The position numbers were made by a program, and so were the translations under genes. Shown piece by piece: positions 1-25,125 of a DNA stretch of 64,000 nucleotides; positions within the stretch are counted from its first letter, which is position 1; each line of letters begins with the position of its first letter. The notes beneath the pieces are model-generated. The model did not search any database and was not told the origin of the DNA. It saw only the letters and a program-made list of their open reading frames with translations. Origin of the DNA: Ascaris suum (taxonomy: Eukaryota; Nematoda; Chromadorea; Rhabditida; Ascarididae); the NCBI GenBank assembly GCA_013433145.1, contig CM024178.1:8665260-8729259 (forward strand). The letters run 5' to 3'.

Positions 1-2649
1 CATTAATTTTGTCATTGCCGCTTCGATTGTCATATCAGCACCAGAAATAACACCAACATCGTAGAGAATCTAAATATTACGCGTATTAAGGATGAGATCG
101 AAATTTCGGTTACTATTCCGGAATTTCAGGATCCTGCTAGTTTTGAGATCTCTAGCTTCTGCTTTACGTGCAGTTTACTTTTACTTATAACAGTTTACTT
201 ATAACTTCGATGCAACAATTTCAGTGGTGTTTTCAGAGTTCCATGTCTTGTTCAAGTTTCTAAAGAACCATTTTCAGTGCAGCTCCAGTCTTCAATTTTG
301 CGTCAGTGGTACCCTTTTTTTGATAGATATAGATAAAACAATTTCTAACATGGTGCCGAAATAGTGCGAATGCTATAGAATTCAGCCGACTTCTTCTTTT
401 TCACCCACCTTTCGTATGGAAGTTACCCTAACAGTCGTTAATTTATCCAAGTTTACTCTGAGAGCAGAAAAAAAGGGAAGAACACCATTCAAATTGCGCC
501 TGGGGCACTAATAGTAAAGGCTACGATATTCCAGCATTATGAAGAGAAATTGAAATGGCGAGGCATCATATTTTTCTACAGTCATTTTAAAAATGCCCAT
601 AAAATGCTTATTATTAATTATCAAAAGTTTTACAATTGAATAACCTTTCCGGTGAAATATTGCTCTTCGACCATTCCACGCAAGCACTGTGAGCAATTCA
701 CAACGATACATCCTCGTTGAACGGCATCTCTTATTTCCTCAATGATATCGGTCCTTCGCGATGGCATATTACCACATCCGTAACTTTGTATGACAACACC
801 TTGAGTTGGTGGTTGTAATGCTGCTCGCACCTATAAACTTGAAATATCCTTCTTAAATCAATAATAAAAAGTTATGTTGAAAGAATATCTATAGAAACAA
901 TCTAAATTATTAATAACACCTTCAGAGCCTATAAAACTTTATAGCGATTTTCCTTGTATGCATATGCGGATAGAATTCTTCGATGATGGAAATGATTGCC
1001 TATGAACAGGAGACTGAGGACAGCGTACCTTTCTTATGAATATTGGTACTTATCTTCTCCAAAGTGGGCTTAAAATGCATCAATGAACGCGGAAAGGCAA
1101 TTACCTAACTACTATAATCGATTTAGAATATGCTGAATAAGTTTTCACCATGAAAAAAATTTCAATAAAATTGCAGCGATATGTTTATTGTTGAATATAA
1201 TAATTTGATTTTAAAAAAAAAAACCAATACCGAATTGATCGACATTGATGGAAATATATATAGAAGACTGACATCACGACATAATCGATCGTGTACGGTA
1301 AATGCGCTCAGTGAAGATGATCGAAATATTGATTCAAAGTTGACTACAATGAGATAAATCAACGATTATGAAAAAAAAAATCGTTTATTAAATAAAAAAT
1401 TCTATAAAATTTACTATTCATCAAATCGTTTAGTGTCGAAATATTAAAGAATAGAAAAATCGATTCCATTATGAATTGATCTTTCTAGAGATGAAGCTTA
1501 TATTACTGCAATGAATGATAGTTGCATAGCAATATTTTTACGCACTTAAGGAGAGCATCAATTCGACGACTAACGGATTTCATATTGCATTCAAGAGAAT
1601 GACAGGTAGCCAGGTGTTTAGGCTGTGAGCAGAAAAAGTTCATCGCATGAAAAAAAAATGGATTTTTATTGAACTTGAAGATTTTGAAAATAGAATTTAA
1701 ATAATCGAAAATAATTTCACTCCTTTGGCTGAAATTTAAAGTAGTAAACTCAGTGGGAAAATTGAAAGGAAACTACGAGAGATTCTGAGAAACAATCAGC
1801 CATTGAAACATCGAAAAAACTGATTCAGGTGCATTAAAAAATTTTTTAAGCTTGCAAGGTAAAGGAAAAGATTATAAAAAGTAATTTAAATAAGTTTGCA
1901 AAAAAAAATTCTTCAGCAAAACCCACCACTAAGAGCAATACCGAATTGTGCAATTGGTGACATATTTGGACTTTCGAATGCTTCCATATGATTATTGTCG
2001 AGTTTAGTTGAGCGATTTCCTCGTAGAAGTTTATTATTGAAATAGACTGTTACCTCTGGAATATCGAAACCACCGGCGATAATTAATGCACCAATCAGAT
2101 TATCACGACCATCAGATCGTACCTCACATATTGGTATCTTTAAATCGTAACTTTACGATAACGAAAACGTTGATAGAACCATATATTTTGAGTTTTATAT
2201 ATATTTGAAGCAATCTGGTCTTTACTTCATCGTATTTTTGTTCTATACATGCATATGAGGAGTCACTAAGATGAATAATGAAAGCCGCAGCTACACCAAG
2301 AATTGGAGGGATACGAGAGAGAGAAAAAAATGGAATGAAAGGTGTAGTAAAGGGAGGAGGAAGTTGGAAGACAAAGATTCACGAGAAGAAAATCACAATC
2401 AGTTCTTCCGCAAACTTTCCATCCATTTCCATTTGAACAAATTTTTATTCACATCCAACCACCTCATATCGCCCGTCAAGAATCCCTCAATCCCTCGAGT
2501 TCGCAACTGTTAAGGAGCTCCCTTTTCTCTTTCTCTTTCTCTTTCTCTTTCTCTTTCTCTTTCCTCTTTCTCTTTCTCTTTCTCTTTCTCTTTCTCTTCT
2601 CTTTCCTCTTCTCTTTCTCTTTCTCTTTCTCTTCTCTTTCTCTTCTCTT

Positions 2650-2680
<31 letters not shown>

Positions 2681-5600
2681 TCTTTTTCTCTTTCTCTTTC
2701 TCTTTCTCTTTCTCTTTCTCTTCTCTTTTTTCTCTTTCTCTTTCTCCTCTTTCTCTTTCTCTTTCTCTTCTTTCTCTTTCTCTTTCTCTTTTCTTTCTTC
2801 TTTTTCTTCTCTTTCTCTTTCTCTTTCTCTTTTCTCTTTCTCTTTCTCTTTCTCTTTCTCTTTCTCTTTTCTTTCTCTTTCTCTTTCCTCTCTTTCTCTT
2901 TCTCTTTCCTCTTTCTCTTTCTCTTTCTCTTTCTCTTTTCTCTTTCTTTCTCTTTCTCTTTCTCTTTCTCTTTTTCCTCTTTTCTCTTTCTCTTTCTCTT
3001 TCCTCTTTCTCTTTCTTTCTTCTCTTCTCTTTCTCTTTCTCTTTCTCTTTCTCTTTCTCTTTCTCTTTCTCTTTCTCTTTCTCTTTTTCTTCTCTTTTTC
3101 TCTTTCTCTTTCTCTCTTCTCTTTCTCTTTCTCTTTCTCTTTCTCTTTCTCTTTCTCTTTCTCTTTCTCTCCTTTCTCTTTCTCTTTCTCTTTCCTCTTC
3201 TTTCTCTTTCTCTTTCTCTTTCTCTTTCTCTTTCTCTTTCTCTTTCTCTTTCTCTTTCTGTCTAATCTTCACATCTTGTTCTCATTCATTTTATTGCTAT
3301 GCACTTTGATATGGTATAAATTACTTGAAATTGCAATAAGCCTTTAAATTTTTTAAATAGTATTATTTACCATGCTTTGCGTCGAATAAAGGACTTTCAT
3401 GCAAAACTAATAAAATTCGAAAAAAATTCGAATACTCTTCACAAAGAGTAGAGCTTAATAATGTAAATCTTTAGTAAACACATTGTTTCATATGAATCTC
3501 ACATGCAACACTATGGAATAGTGCCTGAAATAATTTTACAGTTCTCGGTTATACGTTATCTTGTTTGAACAATTTTTTTTTATAAAATTGTAAAATTTTC
3601 AAAAAATTAAATTTTACAGTTATTTTTTCATGAATAAATTTTAAAAAATTTGCAAATTAAAGAATGCTGTCATGTCAATCATCTCAGTAGATTTTTGAGA
3701 CGCGGAAAATATGCTCCTTATCGTAAAGTAGAAAATGTTGCATTTACGGTTTGATTATATTTAAGAGAGAGTGCAACGCCTCTATCTGATGGGCATTCGA
3801 TTATAAATGCTCAAAAATTGTTTTCATATTTGATGTGGAAAAAAACTAAGATTAGAAGAATTCGAAATATGCAAATATATTCGTTGCAATTCCGAGTTTC
3901 TTTTATAAATTTTGCAAAAAAAAAAAAAAAAGAAATTTGAATTTCCGCAGTTTAGTGAGCCAAAAGGTGCCAGTTATTTTTTCGAGTCAGGTATTTTATA
4001 ATTTCCCTCTTTTCTCAATAATAGTTGTTCAGCCGTTTTTTAAAGTCCTAAAATGGTTTTCCTATGCAAGAAGAGATATGAAATGTCAGTTTATATTAAG
4101 GGAGTACTCCACAATGACAGCTTAAATGATGAGTATCAAGTAACGGAAATTTAATTTATTAGCTTAGAAGCGTATATTCTCAGCATCACTACCCTCTATA
4201 TTTGTTATATGTCGAGCCACAATATATCGGGATCTCACCTGTGCACCTGTTATAACGACTGGTTTCCCGAGATTCTCAAGCATAAATGAGAGTGCGCTAG
4301 CCGTATAGGCGAGCGTATCTGTACCATGTAATATAACAAAACCATCATATTGATCGTAAGCTTTACGAATATCCTTTCCTATTCGTATCCAATCGTCGAA
4401 TGTAATATCGCATGAATCTAATAGTGGATCGTATTCAAGCAACTACAAATATATACAAATTCCAATATAAAAGTAAATAACTAAATAAATAAATAAATGA
4501 ATGAATATAATAAATAAATAAAAATAAATATATACTGCAAACAACATGAAGTAAACACTAAATGCTTTCATATAATCTCATTTTTACTCATAGCAAAACG
4601 TTCAGTGATTGAGATGACAGTTTATGTCGGAATATTCTTTTAAGAAATATGTGGCAGGCAAGCTTGTGGCATATAATTCACTATTCAAATATATTTTAAA
4701 AAGAGAAACAATTGAAGGATGCCAGATATGCTGGCATGATATGCGCTTTCAAATTCACTTCTCTGTAAAAGATATGGAAAATATTATTATGAAGTTTTAT
4801 TAATTCCGATCAATCCGCAAATCTTCCATAAACGAATTGTTTTTTGTCATTCGTTCGGTGCAAGATCAAAACCGACAGGTGTAGAGCAGACGAAACATTC
4901 TTTTGCCTTCAAATGTTCAGCATCAGTGAATCAACGTGAAATTGGATATTAAAAACCAACCAATAGTGTAGTATATTATATCGTTAAATTTTGTAACAAC
5001 AATTTCAGTGCAACACGAGTTGAAAGTACAAGAAGGATAGATGAACAAACATGCGCGGATAAGCATATGCTTCCCCTTCCTCCTCTCCCCTCCCCCCCCC
5101 CCCCCCTCCTTTCAGCACCGTCATACATATTATGTCGCCAACAGTGCGCTTTGGAAGTAGAGGGGATTTCAAAAAGGTGATTGAATTTTATCAATTATTA
5201 GAGCAATCGTATTATTTTAAATGAAATCTTTACTTCCAGTTGCAATCTACTTAAGCAATAATTTAATTCAATAACAAATTACATAATTATAGGTGTGATC
5301 TGAGAAATAAAGCAATAATAATAAAAATAATCAATTATTCATAAATAGTTATAAATAATTTTCAACAGTTACAGCAAAACAAAAAAATTACATCATTAAT
5401 ATTACCCAATAGACAATCCTTTTCTTCATAAGACGTAATGGTGGTAGACAATATGGTTTCACTTTTGCATCCGCATAGTTCTTATCGATATAGTGTTTAT
5501 CGTTGAGGTGGGTTAATTCACGAATTCTACACGGCAGATAATATGGCTCAGGACGATAGACTAAAATATCATAAAAAAGATGAGTAGTAAGGTAAGACGT

Positions 5601-7552
5601 TTAACTGAGTGCTTTATTGATACTTGAAGCTGGTATGGTTGTGTTGATATTTTTTATGCCTGGGAAATAATGTTAAGACATAATACTCAATAGTTTAGAA
5701 GTGGTATTTTATTACCTGGCGTACCTGAAACATACCTGATTCTGAACTTGAAGAATATACTTAATACTGATTAATACTCAAAAAATTAATAACAGCTTAT
5801 GCTCTATTTCTGTGATTGTTTGCTCTATTGCTCTGTTATGCTCTATTGTTATAGCGATGACGTAAATTGTCGGATACTCTACTTTCCCTCATATTATTCT
5901 CCTCTCAGCTTACCTCTTCATTTAAAAAATCTTGTACTACGAATCACAAAGGTTCTCATATAATTTAAAACGTTTTTTTTATGCCTTAACCTATCATCCA
6001 TAAAATTTCAGCGATGCCATTCGAATAGATGATAACTGATAAGAAAACTCACAAAGTTAATGCACTGATATGAGCAGGTATAATATTGAAATAATCATAC
6101 TTTGTATGCAAATTGAACAGAGCAAAATAAACACTTCGACTATTGAAAAAAAAAGTAAATAAAAACTTATTTAGACCATCTTCCTTTAATAAATAAAAGT
6201 AGAGAACAATTTAGTATAAAGCTCGATATTTAAAGTTGGATATTCGAAAGTACTAAGTGTTTCCGCTCTTACCATCAATGTACCATCTTTGAGCTTCTTT
6301 TTTTTCCTGCATTAGATGGAGGTAGGTTTTATAATGCTAGTAACCTTTCTCATCCGGGCAAAGCATCAAGGTTTCACGACCCTGCACAAGTTTCCTCCTA
6401 ACCCCTTCCGCTATTCTTTAAGCAGTGCATTTACATATGCTCTATTAACTTATGGAATTAGCCAAAGTTGTAGGAAGATTGAGACAGCTGATGAAGATTT
6501 TATTGTTTTATTTAGCACTACAAGTAATTTGCGCTATCTGTTAGCAAATAAGTAAAAAGCGTTGTATTAATTGATAGCCGCCATCTACTTACAAATGAAG
6601 TACACTACAATTACAGTGAAAAAAAAACCTCACCTACCTGGACCTATTTTTCTCATCCCAATTGTACCTCCTGTGTAGAGGACGAGGATTCGTGCTTCAG
6701 ATGCGTGCAAATTGTCTGCGGCTGTTGTCGCCAAGTCTTCAGACACAACTGAGGCCAGTTGCTGAAATAATGGCTCACAGTTTTGAAAAGGTCCGATGAA
6801 ATTAATCGAGATTGAGCAGGGAAAAGGAGCAGAGAGGTTGAAGAGATTTCGACTGATTTCCATATTGAATTTTTTTAGCTTCCGATTGAGTTTTAATGTC
6901 TTCTGTTATATTGTGGCATATTTCCAATGGTCCAGTGGTCCAGTGATCTATTTATAAAATTTGCTTTCTACTGCTTGCTTCGTCAACAGTTGTTGCAGCG
7001 ATGAAATTTGCATAAAAATTGCCTTCTTTTTTTTTCAAAACTCATCTCTCCTTTCTTCAATTTTCCACCCAATTTCTTTACACGCATCTTATTGTAGTAA
7101 TGCAGGTAGCTCGATTAATTTCAGCATAACCTTCGAAACGTCTCAGATATGCATATTTTCCATCGTTAAATTTCCTCCCTCTCTCAACCCCCTCTTCCCC
7201 TCTAATAATAAAACTTCTTGAATTTTACTCTTCCATCATAGCTTAGAAGCATGGGATATATCGTCGAAAATTTGTAGATTACAGCTAAAAGAGTGAAAAA
7301 TTTTAGTAAGGTTTTTTAAAGTAAGGTAAATTGCAAAATCAAATGATTGGTGCAAACAATAAAGTTTGCTAGCAAATCTAAACTATGTACGCATAATAAA
7401 ATCAACAAACATACTGCAGCAGAAGTAATTTCCGCGGTTGTTCCAGTATGAATAAGTAGTTGCTTAGGAGTATGATATTCGTCGATTGGGCGGTCTTCCA
7501 TAATCGGTTCATGTGTTAATGTTTCTACTCGCTTCTCCAATGAACTTGCCAT
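1..7552 (-). CDS. ASPG: L-asparaginase with ankyrin repeats, copy B (3' end beyond the window)
   Basis: Downstream member of a tandem pair; predicted cytosolic type I L-asparaginase (L-asparagine to L-aspartate plus ammonia). Eight exons on the minus strand: 7552-7415, 6761-6638, 5560-5406, 4442-4239, 2137-1927, 1343-1231, 830-645 and 69-1. All joins are GT-AG and in phase, giving 400 residues before the window ends. Catalytic motifs are present: YTGGTIGM with Thr79, HGTDT with Thr180/Asp181, and RGNRSTK with Lys252. Exon 8 stops inside the C-terminal half of the asparaginase domain (ILYDVGVISGADMT), so the ankyrin part must lie to the left. Exons 3-7 have exactly the same lengths as in copy A; 79% identity over exons 3, 4, 5 and 7. 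The start at MASSLEKR is the first ATG of an open frame that continues upstream, so an extra 5' exon is possible. The exon 7 donor (GTTATT) is weak but fixed by the paralogue. No signal peptide or frame break seen. Confidence 0.9.
2521..3260. repeat. Long CTTTCT-type polypyrimidine tract in copy B intron 4
   Basis: About 740 bp of almost pure C and T on the plus strand, mostly CTTT-CT hexamers with many CT and TTT slips. On the gene's own strand it is pure purine (GAAAGA). A 261-codon frame of Lys, Arg and Glu on the minus strand is an artefact of this repeat. Mirror symmetry makes intramolecular triplex (H-DNA) possible. Confidence 0.95.
4472..4540. repeat. Degenerate (AAAT)n in copy B intron 3
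   Basis: TAAATAAATAAA-type repeats with GAATGAAT variants immediately 5' of exon 4 of copy B. Confidence 0.8.
5092..5106. repeat. C15 tract in copy B intron 3
   Basis: Fifteen consecutive C, preceded by a C/T-rich approach (CCCCTTCCTCCTCTCCCCT). Confidence 0.95.
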
Positions 7553-10500
7553 CACTTTATTATCTCTTCGTTTCGTTTTCTTTAGCACAGAGATTTTTAT
7601 TAAGTCCTCAAATCTGTATAGCTAAAGGTCTCATAACTTGAATCGAAACATATTTTATTCGACGTACAGCTCGATAAGTTTCAAAATACATCATTTAATT
7701 TGCGCATATCGTAATACCTTTACTATAACCTCTCAAAGGATTACAAAGTTTCTAATCTGTAAAGAAATAAGAACTATACTGATTAGATATTACTATCTAA
7801 AGATGAAATTTTCCTCACAAAATCAAGTAAATTATGACGAGAGTATTTCTATATTCTTATTTTTCTGTATTATATTTCAAGTTCATTTGAAAAAATTGTT
7901 TTATATGGGCAAAGTGAGAGATTTAACGTAACTGGGGGAAGAGTTATTGAGGAAAAGGGGTTGCTTTCTCACCTCAATGCTATTAAGTGGATTTGTTGAG
8001 TAAGTTTATTGATGCAAGAAAGATGGGGCAGGATGAGAGGAACGAAAGGAAAAGGAGAGAAAAGAGAGGGAGAGCGGACGAAGGGAGGTAAAGATGCCTT
8101 TCGTTGTGTCTCTCAATGTGAATTAGAAAATAAAAAGAATAAAAAGAAGCGAATGTCCAATAGAATGGTCAAGTGGAAATGTTGCGACTTTAAACTATTA
8201 TGCTTCATTGTTATGACACTTTTTTTCAATTATTGAGCAAAACGAGAATGTAAGAGGAACCTAAGCTGTAATGATAAGGTGCTATGAGACGGGGTATTAC
8301 CTGATAAGCGTTACCTTTGTAATGTTTCAATTAATACGTGCACAATAAGATTACATTTCTTTGTTTCGCAACCGAAATTTTGAGCGAATAAATGGAAAAT
8401 TTTTTAAAATTTTTTCAAGTTGTTTGACAGTGTTACAACAAGATGGAAATAAAAAATCGACTAGTGCTGCATGTTAATCGAATTAGAAGTTTATAAATAT
8501 AAATTATCACTTCGTACATCCAAGACATTTGTTCGCAAAAAGCACTGACAGTCATAATGATAAAAATTTAGCAATAAACATTCACGAAGAATTTATAGTT
8601 AATACCATATTGAACTGCTATTTAGTTAGAGGGTAAGAGGCCAATAATTCGAACAGGATGATATTCAGTAAAAAATTAATTTCAGGTTAAAGGTTACTAT
8701 ATCCCAATAGAAAAACGTAAAATATGAGCAGTCTGCATAGGTGCGCTTAGCATTATAACGTGTTATACTTTCGGTCTGAAAGAAAACCAATTCTTTCGAC
8801 ATTTTATTTTCATATTTACTAATACACAATGAGATATTTTAATCCTCAATAATATTAAATCATAATATTTGAAAAGAATGCGATATTTTTTTTTATTTTC
8901 TATGAAAATTATTCTGAAGAAAAAAATAAGAAAAAAAAAGAGAATTTATTAGCGAAATAAAATATTCGAATATATTGCAATAATGAAATTTAAATAAATT
9001 TTGCAATGTAAACAATCATATTTTATAGGAATTTTGCACTTTACGCTTCATTTATTAGCATTAAAATTTCGAATCGAGCACGAAAATTTCTTGCTAATAT
9101 TACGCGGAAATTATAGAAATCGCTCGTTGATGTTGAAAATCGCTCGTTGATCTTTGAGCTTTATTTTTCTTTCTTCAGCATCGAATTAGTGCATTTTATT
9201 GCCTAGTGATGTTGATGATGAGTAAACCTGATCTAGAAACAATTTAAGTGTACTTCGATAGATCACATATAATTTGTTGATAGAGTGAAGTAAAAATTTA
9301 ATGCAAATAAAAAGGTTATGCAAAATTAAATCATGTAACTGTTAAATAACTAAAAGCGATTAATCATTGTTCAAAGAATAGAACAGCAAACTTGAATAGC
9401 CGCCAGTTTTCGATAATAAAATGAACTAGAGGAAAGGGAAAGGCTATTTCTTTATGGTTAGTGATGAAATACAACTCATCGACATTAAATTATGCGTGAG
9501 AGATAGATAATTAAATACTAATAATTCCTTCAATATAATATTAATTTCTTTACAATTTTATTTCACTTACTTTTAAACTTACAAATATAGGGAGTGAATC
9601 TGCTTCTCTTTGTTATTCAAATCACAAATGATAGATGAATTGATTGATGATTTGATCGAAATAATTAATTCAATTCTTTTCTAGATTTGTTTTTTCAAAA
9701 CAAAATAACCTAGCTAACGTCATTGAATTATTAATAAACTACAATAAGTTTTAATTTTTAATAAATTTATCCTTTTTTTTATGCATCTTAATTAATAATC
9801 GAAAAATATCATTATTTTTATTCGAAGAAAATTCTTTTAAAAAATAACATTGGAATTGCAAAAAAAAAAAAAAAAAAAACAATGAAAAATTTTATTCCAC
9901 ATATGAAAAGTATCGTTTAGTACAATATTCAATTTCATTTTCATAATGATATCAAGAATTCACATCGCTCAAAATAAATAAAATACCTTTAAAGTGCATA
10001 AATTTATGATAATAATGATTTTAAATTTACGCATAATAAATCGCAAAATATAAAAAAATGAAAGACCAACCGCTCCACATAATGAAACTTAAGCGCTACT
10101 ATATATTTAGGCGCTAAGTTTAGACATTACATTGAAGTAATTAGGTTTCATACAAGTTTTTCAACAATAAAATAATTTCATGCCTATTGAAGAGAAAATG
10201 ATGAATTTAAAACGTTGAATAGTTTTTTTTTTCTAACCTTCATGTTCCATATAGAAAATAGAGCATTTTAGAAGTTCAGAAAAATTCTCGTTTTCTTACA
10301 TCCTTTGTAAAAAAAAACCGCAAAAAACGCTTTCTTTCCCTCCCTCTCTCTTTCTCTCCATCTCTATTCCTCCTCTCTTTCCCTCTCTCTCACTCATTCT
10401 TCTCAACATGCAGTCAATATATGATATTCAGCGTGACTCTCTCTTCTTACAATAAGTTACGCAGTAAGAGTATATTCGATAAAATTAGACAGTACAATCA

Positions 10501-12160
10501 ACATGCAATTCTACTCTAACGGCAGAAAAATGTATTCTAAAATTGCATAAAATATTCATAAAATTGAAAAAAAATTTCCACTATTACTATTAAAAATGAA
10601 AAAAAAAATTTCAATGAAAATTTTTAAAAAATCATCAATAAAGAATACATAGATAATGATAAATTTTTAGCTCAAAATTCTTCCAACTATTAACGACAAA
10701 AAAAATTTTTTTTTTCAATTGAATTTTGATAGTCGATGCATCACTAGACTTATCACGTAGATAATCTCGAAACTTTATCGTTAATAGTTCGAAGTAAATG
10801 TAGATCATGTGTTGCAAGAACGTTGTTCATTGCAATACACCTCTCAAATGCATTGCAAAAAAAAAACAGCTTTTTTTTGCAACAATTGGCGCACACTATA
10901 CATTTTCCAAATAATATTTCCATATAAAATAGAAAAAGAACGGAAATTAATTACATTTGAAATAAAATGAAACGTATGCTAATAAAGAAGAGCTAAGATA
11001 CAAAAAAAGTAATACTGTATAGCTGTAATAAAAAGTAACGGAAAGATTAAGGCAGTTCAATGTGAAAATTGATGAAGAAATGCAAATATTGTGAATAGAA
11101 TATAAATATGATATAGTACTAACCTATCTAATAACACTGTATATTTGAAGTGAGAAATAAATTCGGGTAATAAATTTTAAAAATTCAATAAAAATTTCAT
11201 ATTGAAATGAAAACTAAATATTACTCCTCTCCGTTCATAAAATTTATTTCAAACCTATCGAATGTTTGAAAAAATTTTCTCCTAGATTCTCCTAGCTTTT
11301 TGCTTCTCTATCGCATAAATTTGGCTCTTATTCAGATTTCTCCGTTCAAAATAAGATTAGCAATTTCGAGGGCATAAGCCAAAAAAGCATAATGACTAAT
11401 AATCTTCGAAAAATGCAATAATAGAAATAACTGAGAGATATTTTAAATACGAAAAAATAAATAATTAATTAATTAATAATTAATTTTTTACGAATAAAAA
11501 AATTTTCATGATGTCACTATAGCAATAAAATTTTTAATATAATTTGAATTGTCTTCACTCTTTTTTTTGAATCGATTATAATATTATCAGAATTGAAGAG
11601 GAGAAAAAATTGTAAATACATTTGAAAATTCGGCTAACTATCACTCATCAATAAAAACATAATTTCAAAAAAAAAAAAAAACAACAACACTTACAATAAT
11701 TGACATTAAATGATCAATATTCACAGAGACAATTATTGCAAATCAAGATAATGGAATGTGATTGCGTTTTTTTTTTCTTTCACTAAACTCATCTTTAAGC
11801 CAAAAATAAATAAATAAATAAATAAATTCAAAGAAACTTTTCCCCGAAAAAAAAATTTTTTTTTTAAACTGCATATAATAGAGTGCTTTAAAAAATTCAT
11901 TAATTCGTTTAAAATTTATACGCCATAAAAAATTCTATAAATAGCTTCGATTACGAATCAACGATATTATCGTCTTAAAAAAAAAAAAGAAATCTACAGC
12001 TGATCTACGATTCATTGAAAATATTTTTTTAACCGCTGAATTCTCGAATTTTTTTCGCAGAGAAAAAAAAATTCGAAGCATAATTTTACATTTTCGAATT
12101 TTTCATTTTTATATCTTAAAAATTTTTCAAAAATGTGAAAATTTTCGCTTTAAAAAATCT
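7553..12160. other. Spacer between the two asparaginase genes
   Basis: About 4.6 kb holding the end of copy A's 3' UTR (extent unknown) and the promoter of copy B. AT-rich, with many A-runs and T-runs, a C/T-rich stretch at 10,330-10,400 and (AAAT)n at 11,806-11,827. No further asparaginase exon, no ankyrin fragment and no other recognisable coding sequence was seen. No convincing AATAAA was found within several hundred bases of the copy A stop. Confidence 0.6.
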
Positions 12161-22772
<10,612 letters not shown>

Positions 22773-23401
22773 ATTCTCTTCTTTTTGTTCTTCACAATCC
22801 GGAATCGCATACGATCTGACATCTTCTCTGCAATGATAATATCATCACCGGAAAAAAAGCAAAAAAAAAAAACCAGAAAGAATTCGATAAAAATTTATTC
22901 TCTAATTAAAAATTTATATTTTGTTTGTATGAATCATTTTTTTTAAATAAGTTATTCCATATAGACGAGGAAAAAATTTTCGAATAAAATATTCTTGAAA
23001 ATGAATCTATGAAAATATTTTTATAAGCAAAATAAATTTCATTGGAAAATTTTTATTTTTTTTTTTATTTTTTATCTTGTAACAATTTTTTTTTAAATTT
23101 CCACTTTTTTTGGAAATTTCTCATAGAATAGAGAGAAAATTTTTTTTTTTTTCGTATTTTATAAAACAACTGATCAAAGTGATCGACATTCATTATGTGC
23201 AATTGCATAGGAAATATTATTACGAGAAAAAGAGAGAGAGAGAGGACGAAATCACTCAACGTCAAAAGCGTAGGAGGAAATGAACGAGGTATGGAGGAAA
23301 GACCTTTAAAAAAAGTGTGGTCGTTAGATAATCGTTAGATGGTCCAATCAATGCTAAAGGGAATGATAATTAAGCGATCGTTCTTATAGCGAAATTCCCT
23401 T

Positions 23402-23418
23402 CCCCCCCCCCCCCCCCC
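23402..23418. repeat. C17 tract
   Basis: Seventeen consecutive C upstream of asparaginase copy A, followed by a C/T-rich segment with (CA)n. Confidence 0.95.
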
Positions 23419-23898
23419 TCCCTCCAGACACACACACTCTGCGACATCCCCTTCCCCTCAATTACTCACTCCCTCGAAAATCTGTTCATCTTTCACCTCT
23501 CAACCAGCCCCTCATGACTACAGCCTAGCAAACCTACTAGAGCAATCAATGAATTGGAAAATGTGCTTGAGCAGATGATATTTGTTGCATATGTCACAAA
23601 CAAGAGTACGTGCCCCCTGAGGCGTAGCCGAATGCACGGAACAGAAAGTGAAGTCATGTGCGTTTGAGAAAACCTTATAGTTTGAAGTACTTTAAGAAGT
23701 ACGCCTCAATGATCATTATCGTTTTTATCAGTAACGAATTTTTTCAGTTATCGCATCGATTTTTATATTGCAGTAATTTTTTCGACACTTTAAATTAAAC
23801 CTATTTAAGTTCTATTTGATAGAGGATGTGAATTGTAAAGTGTATGAATATTTCGAGATGGTCTCATTTTATTATTTCGTTTTCGCTTAGATTTAACT

Positions 23899-23914
23899 CC
23901 CCCCCCCCCCCCCC
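23899..23914. repeat. C16 tract
   Basis: Sixteen consecutive C, 480 bp beyond the C17 tract. Confidence 0.95.
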
Positions 23915-25063
23915 ATCACCTCCTTCCCCCATCATCCTAACTCTGTGACAAGAAAACTATTAACTAAAAACGATAATTCATATTAACCGCTCGTTGATTA
24001 TGATCCTGCGTGTGCTTCGAATTTCGTGATATCTTTTTTTTGGAGGGGGAACGGGGATGGGGGAAGAAGGAGATAGTGGCGAACAAAAGTAAAAAATAGT
24101 GCAATATGCCTAGAGACGAATAGGAGCCAGCGGGAGGGCGGCGGGGACAAAAGGGACGAGTGAGGAAAGAGAGGGAAAGGAGGGGAGAGAAGGCTGTCGA
24201 TGATGTTGCAAATATCATGAATAACGTAAATACCTTGACTATCTTCAATAAAAACCTCGAATTCAATGCATTGAAATTCAAAAAAAGGAAGTTTTTTTTT
24301 TCAATGCTCGAAAAAACGGAAAAAAAATTCATATGAGAAATTCGAAACATTTCTTCGAATATTGAAATTTTCAAATTAATTCAAAAATAATTTCTAATTT
24401 TGATTTTAAAAAAAAAATCTTTTGGCGAAATTTTGTGAAAAATAATATCGGAAATACTAATAGTGAAAAAATATTCGAAAAAAAAAATTTTTTTTTGGTT
24501 CTTTTATGGATTTGAAAAAAAAAACGATTGCAAATTTTCAACAGCTCTTCGACAAAAATATTTTCCAACCCGTCGATGTGGAAATATTTTTTCCACCATA
24601 AATTTCGATGCATATTTGTTGTTATAATTCGGCGCGAAATCAATTTCCTAGTAATAAGTCCAAAATTCAACAAAAAACAAAAAAAAAATTTTTTTTTTGA
24701 AAAACATTCAAAAATTCGTCATTACTTTTTATTCGATTGAAAGGGTGAAGTAAAAGTACGAAGAAAACGATTGCAAATATGTGAAATGAAACAAAAAGCA
24801 ACATTTAAAAAAATCAATAATAATTTAGCAACAAAAAAAGAAAATGCGATTTATCTATTGTCGACGAATTCATTTTCAATCCTTTAAAAAAAAGAAAAGC
24901 TAAGAAAAAAAAATTTACGATGAATATGAAAAAAATTTTGGAATTATTTTTTTTTTTCGCACCTAAAAAATATCTGAGTCGATTTATAAAATTTTCAACA
25001 TTATAAAGAGTGTGATCGACAATATTGCTGCGTTGTAATGATCGTAGTGTGCGCTTGTAATGA

Positions 25064-25125
25064 GCAAAAAAAAAAAACAAAAAAAAAAAAACAAAAAACA
25101 AAAAAAAAAAAAAAAAAAAAAACAA
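25064..25125. repeat. Poly(A) with scattered C
   Basis: Runs of 6-20 A separated by single C, about 60 bp. Low-complexity DNA; the Lys-rich frame over it is not a gene. Confidence 0.9.

Noticed and set aside
2487..3272. 261-codon Lys/Glu/Arg open frame on the minus strand.
   Set aside because: Pure translation of the CTTTCT repeat, inside an intron of asparaginase copy B.
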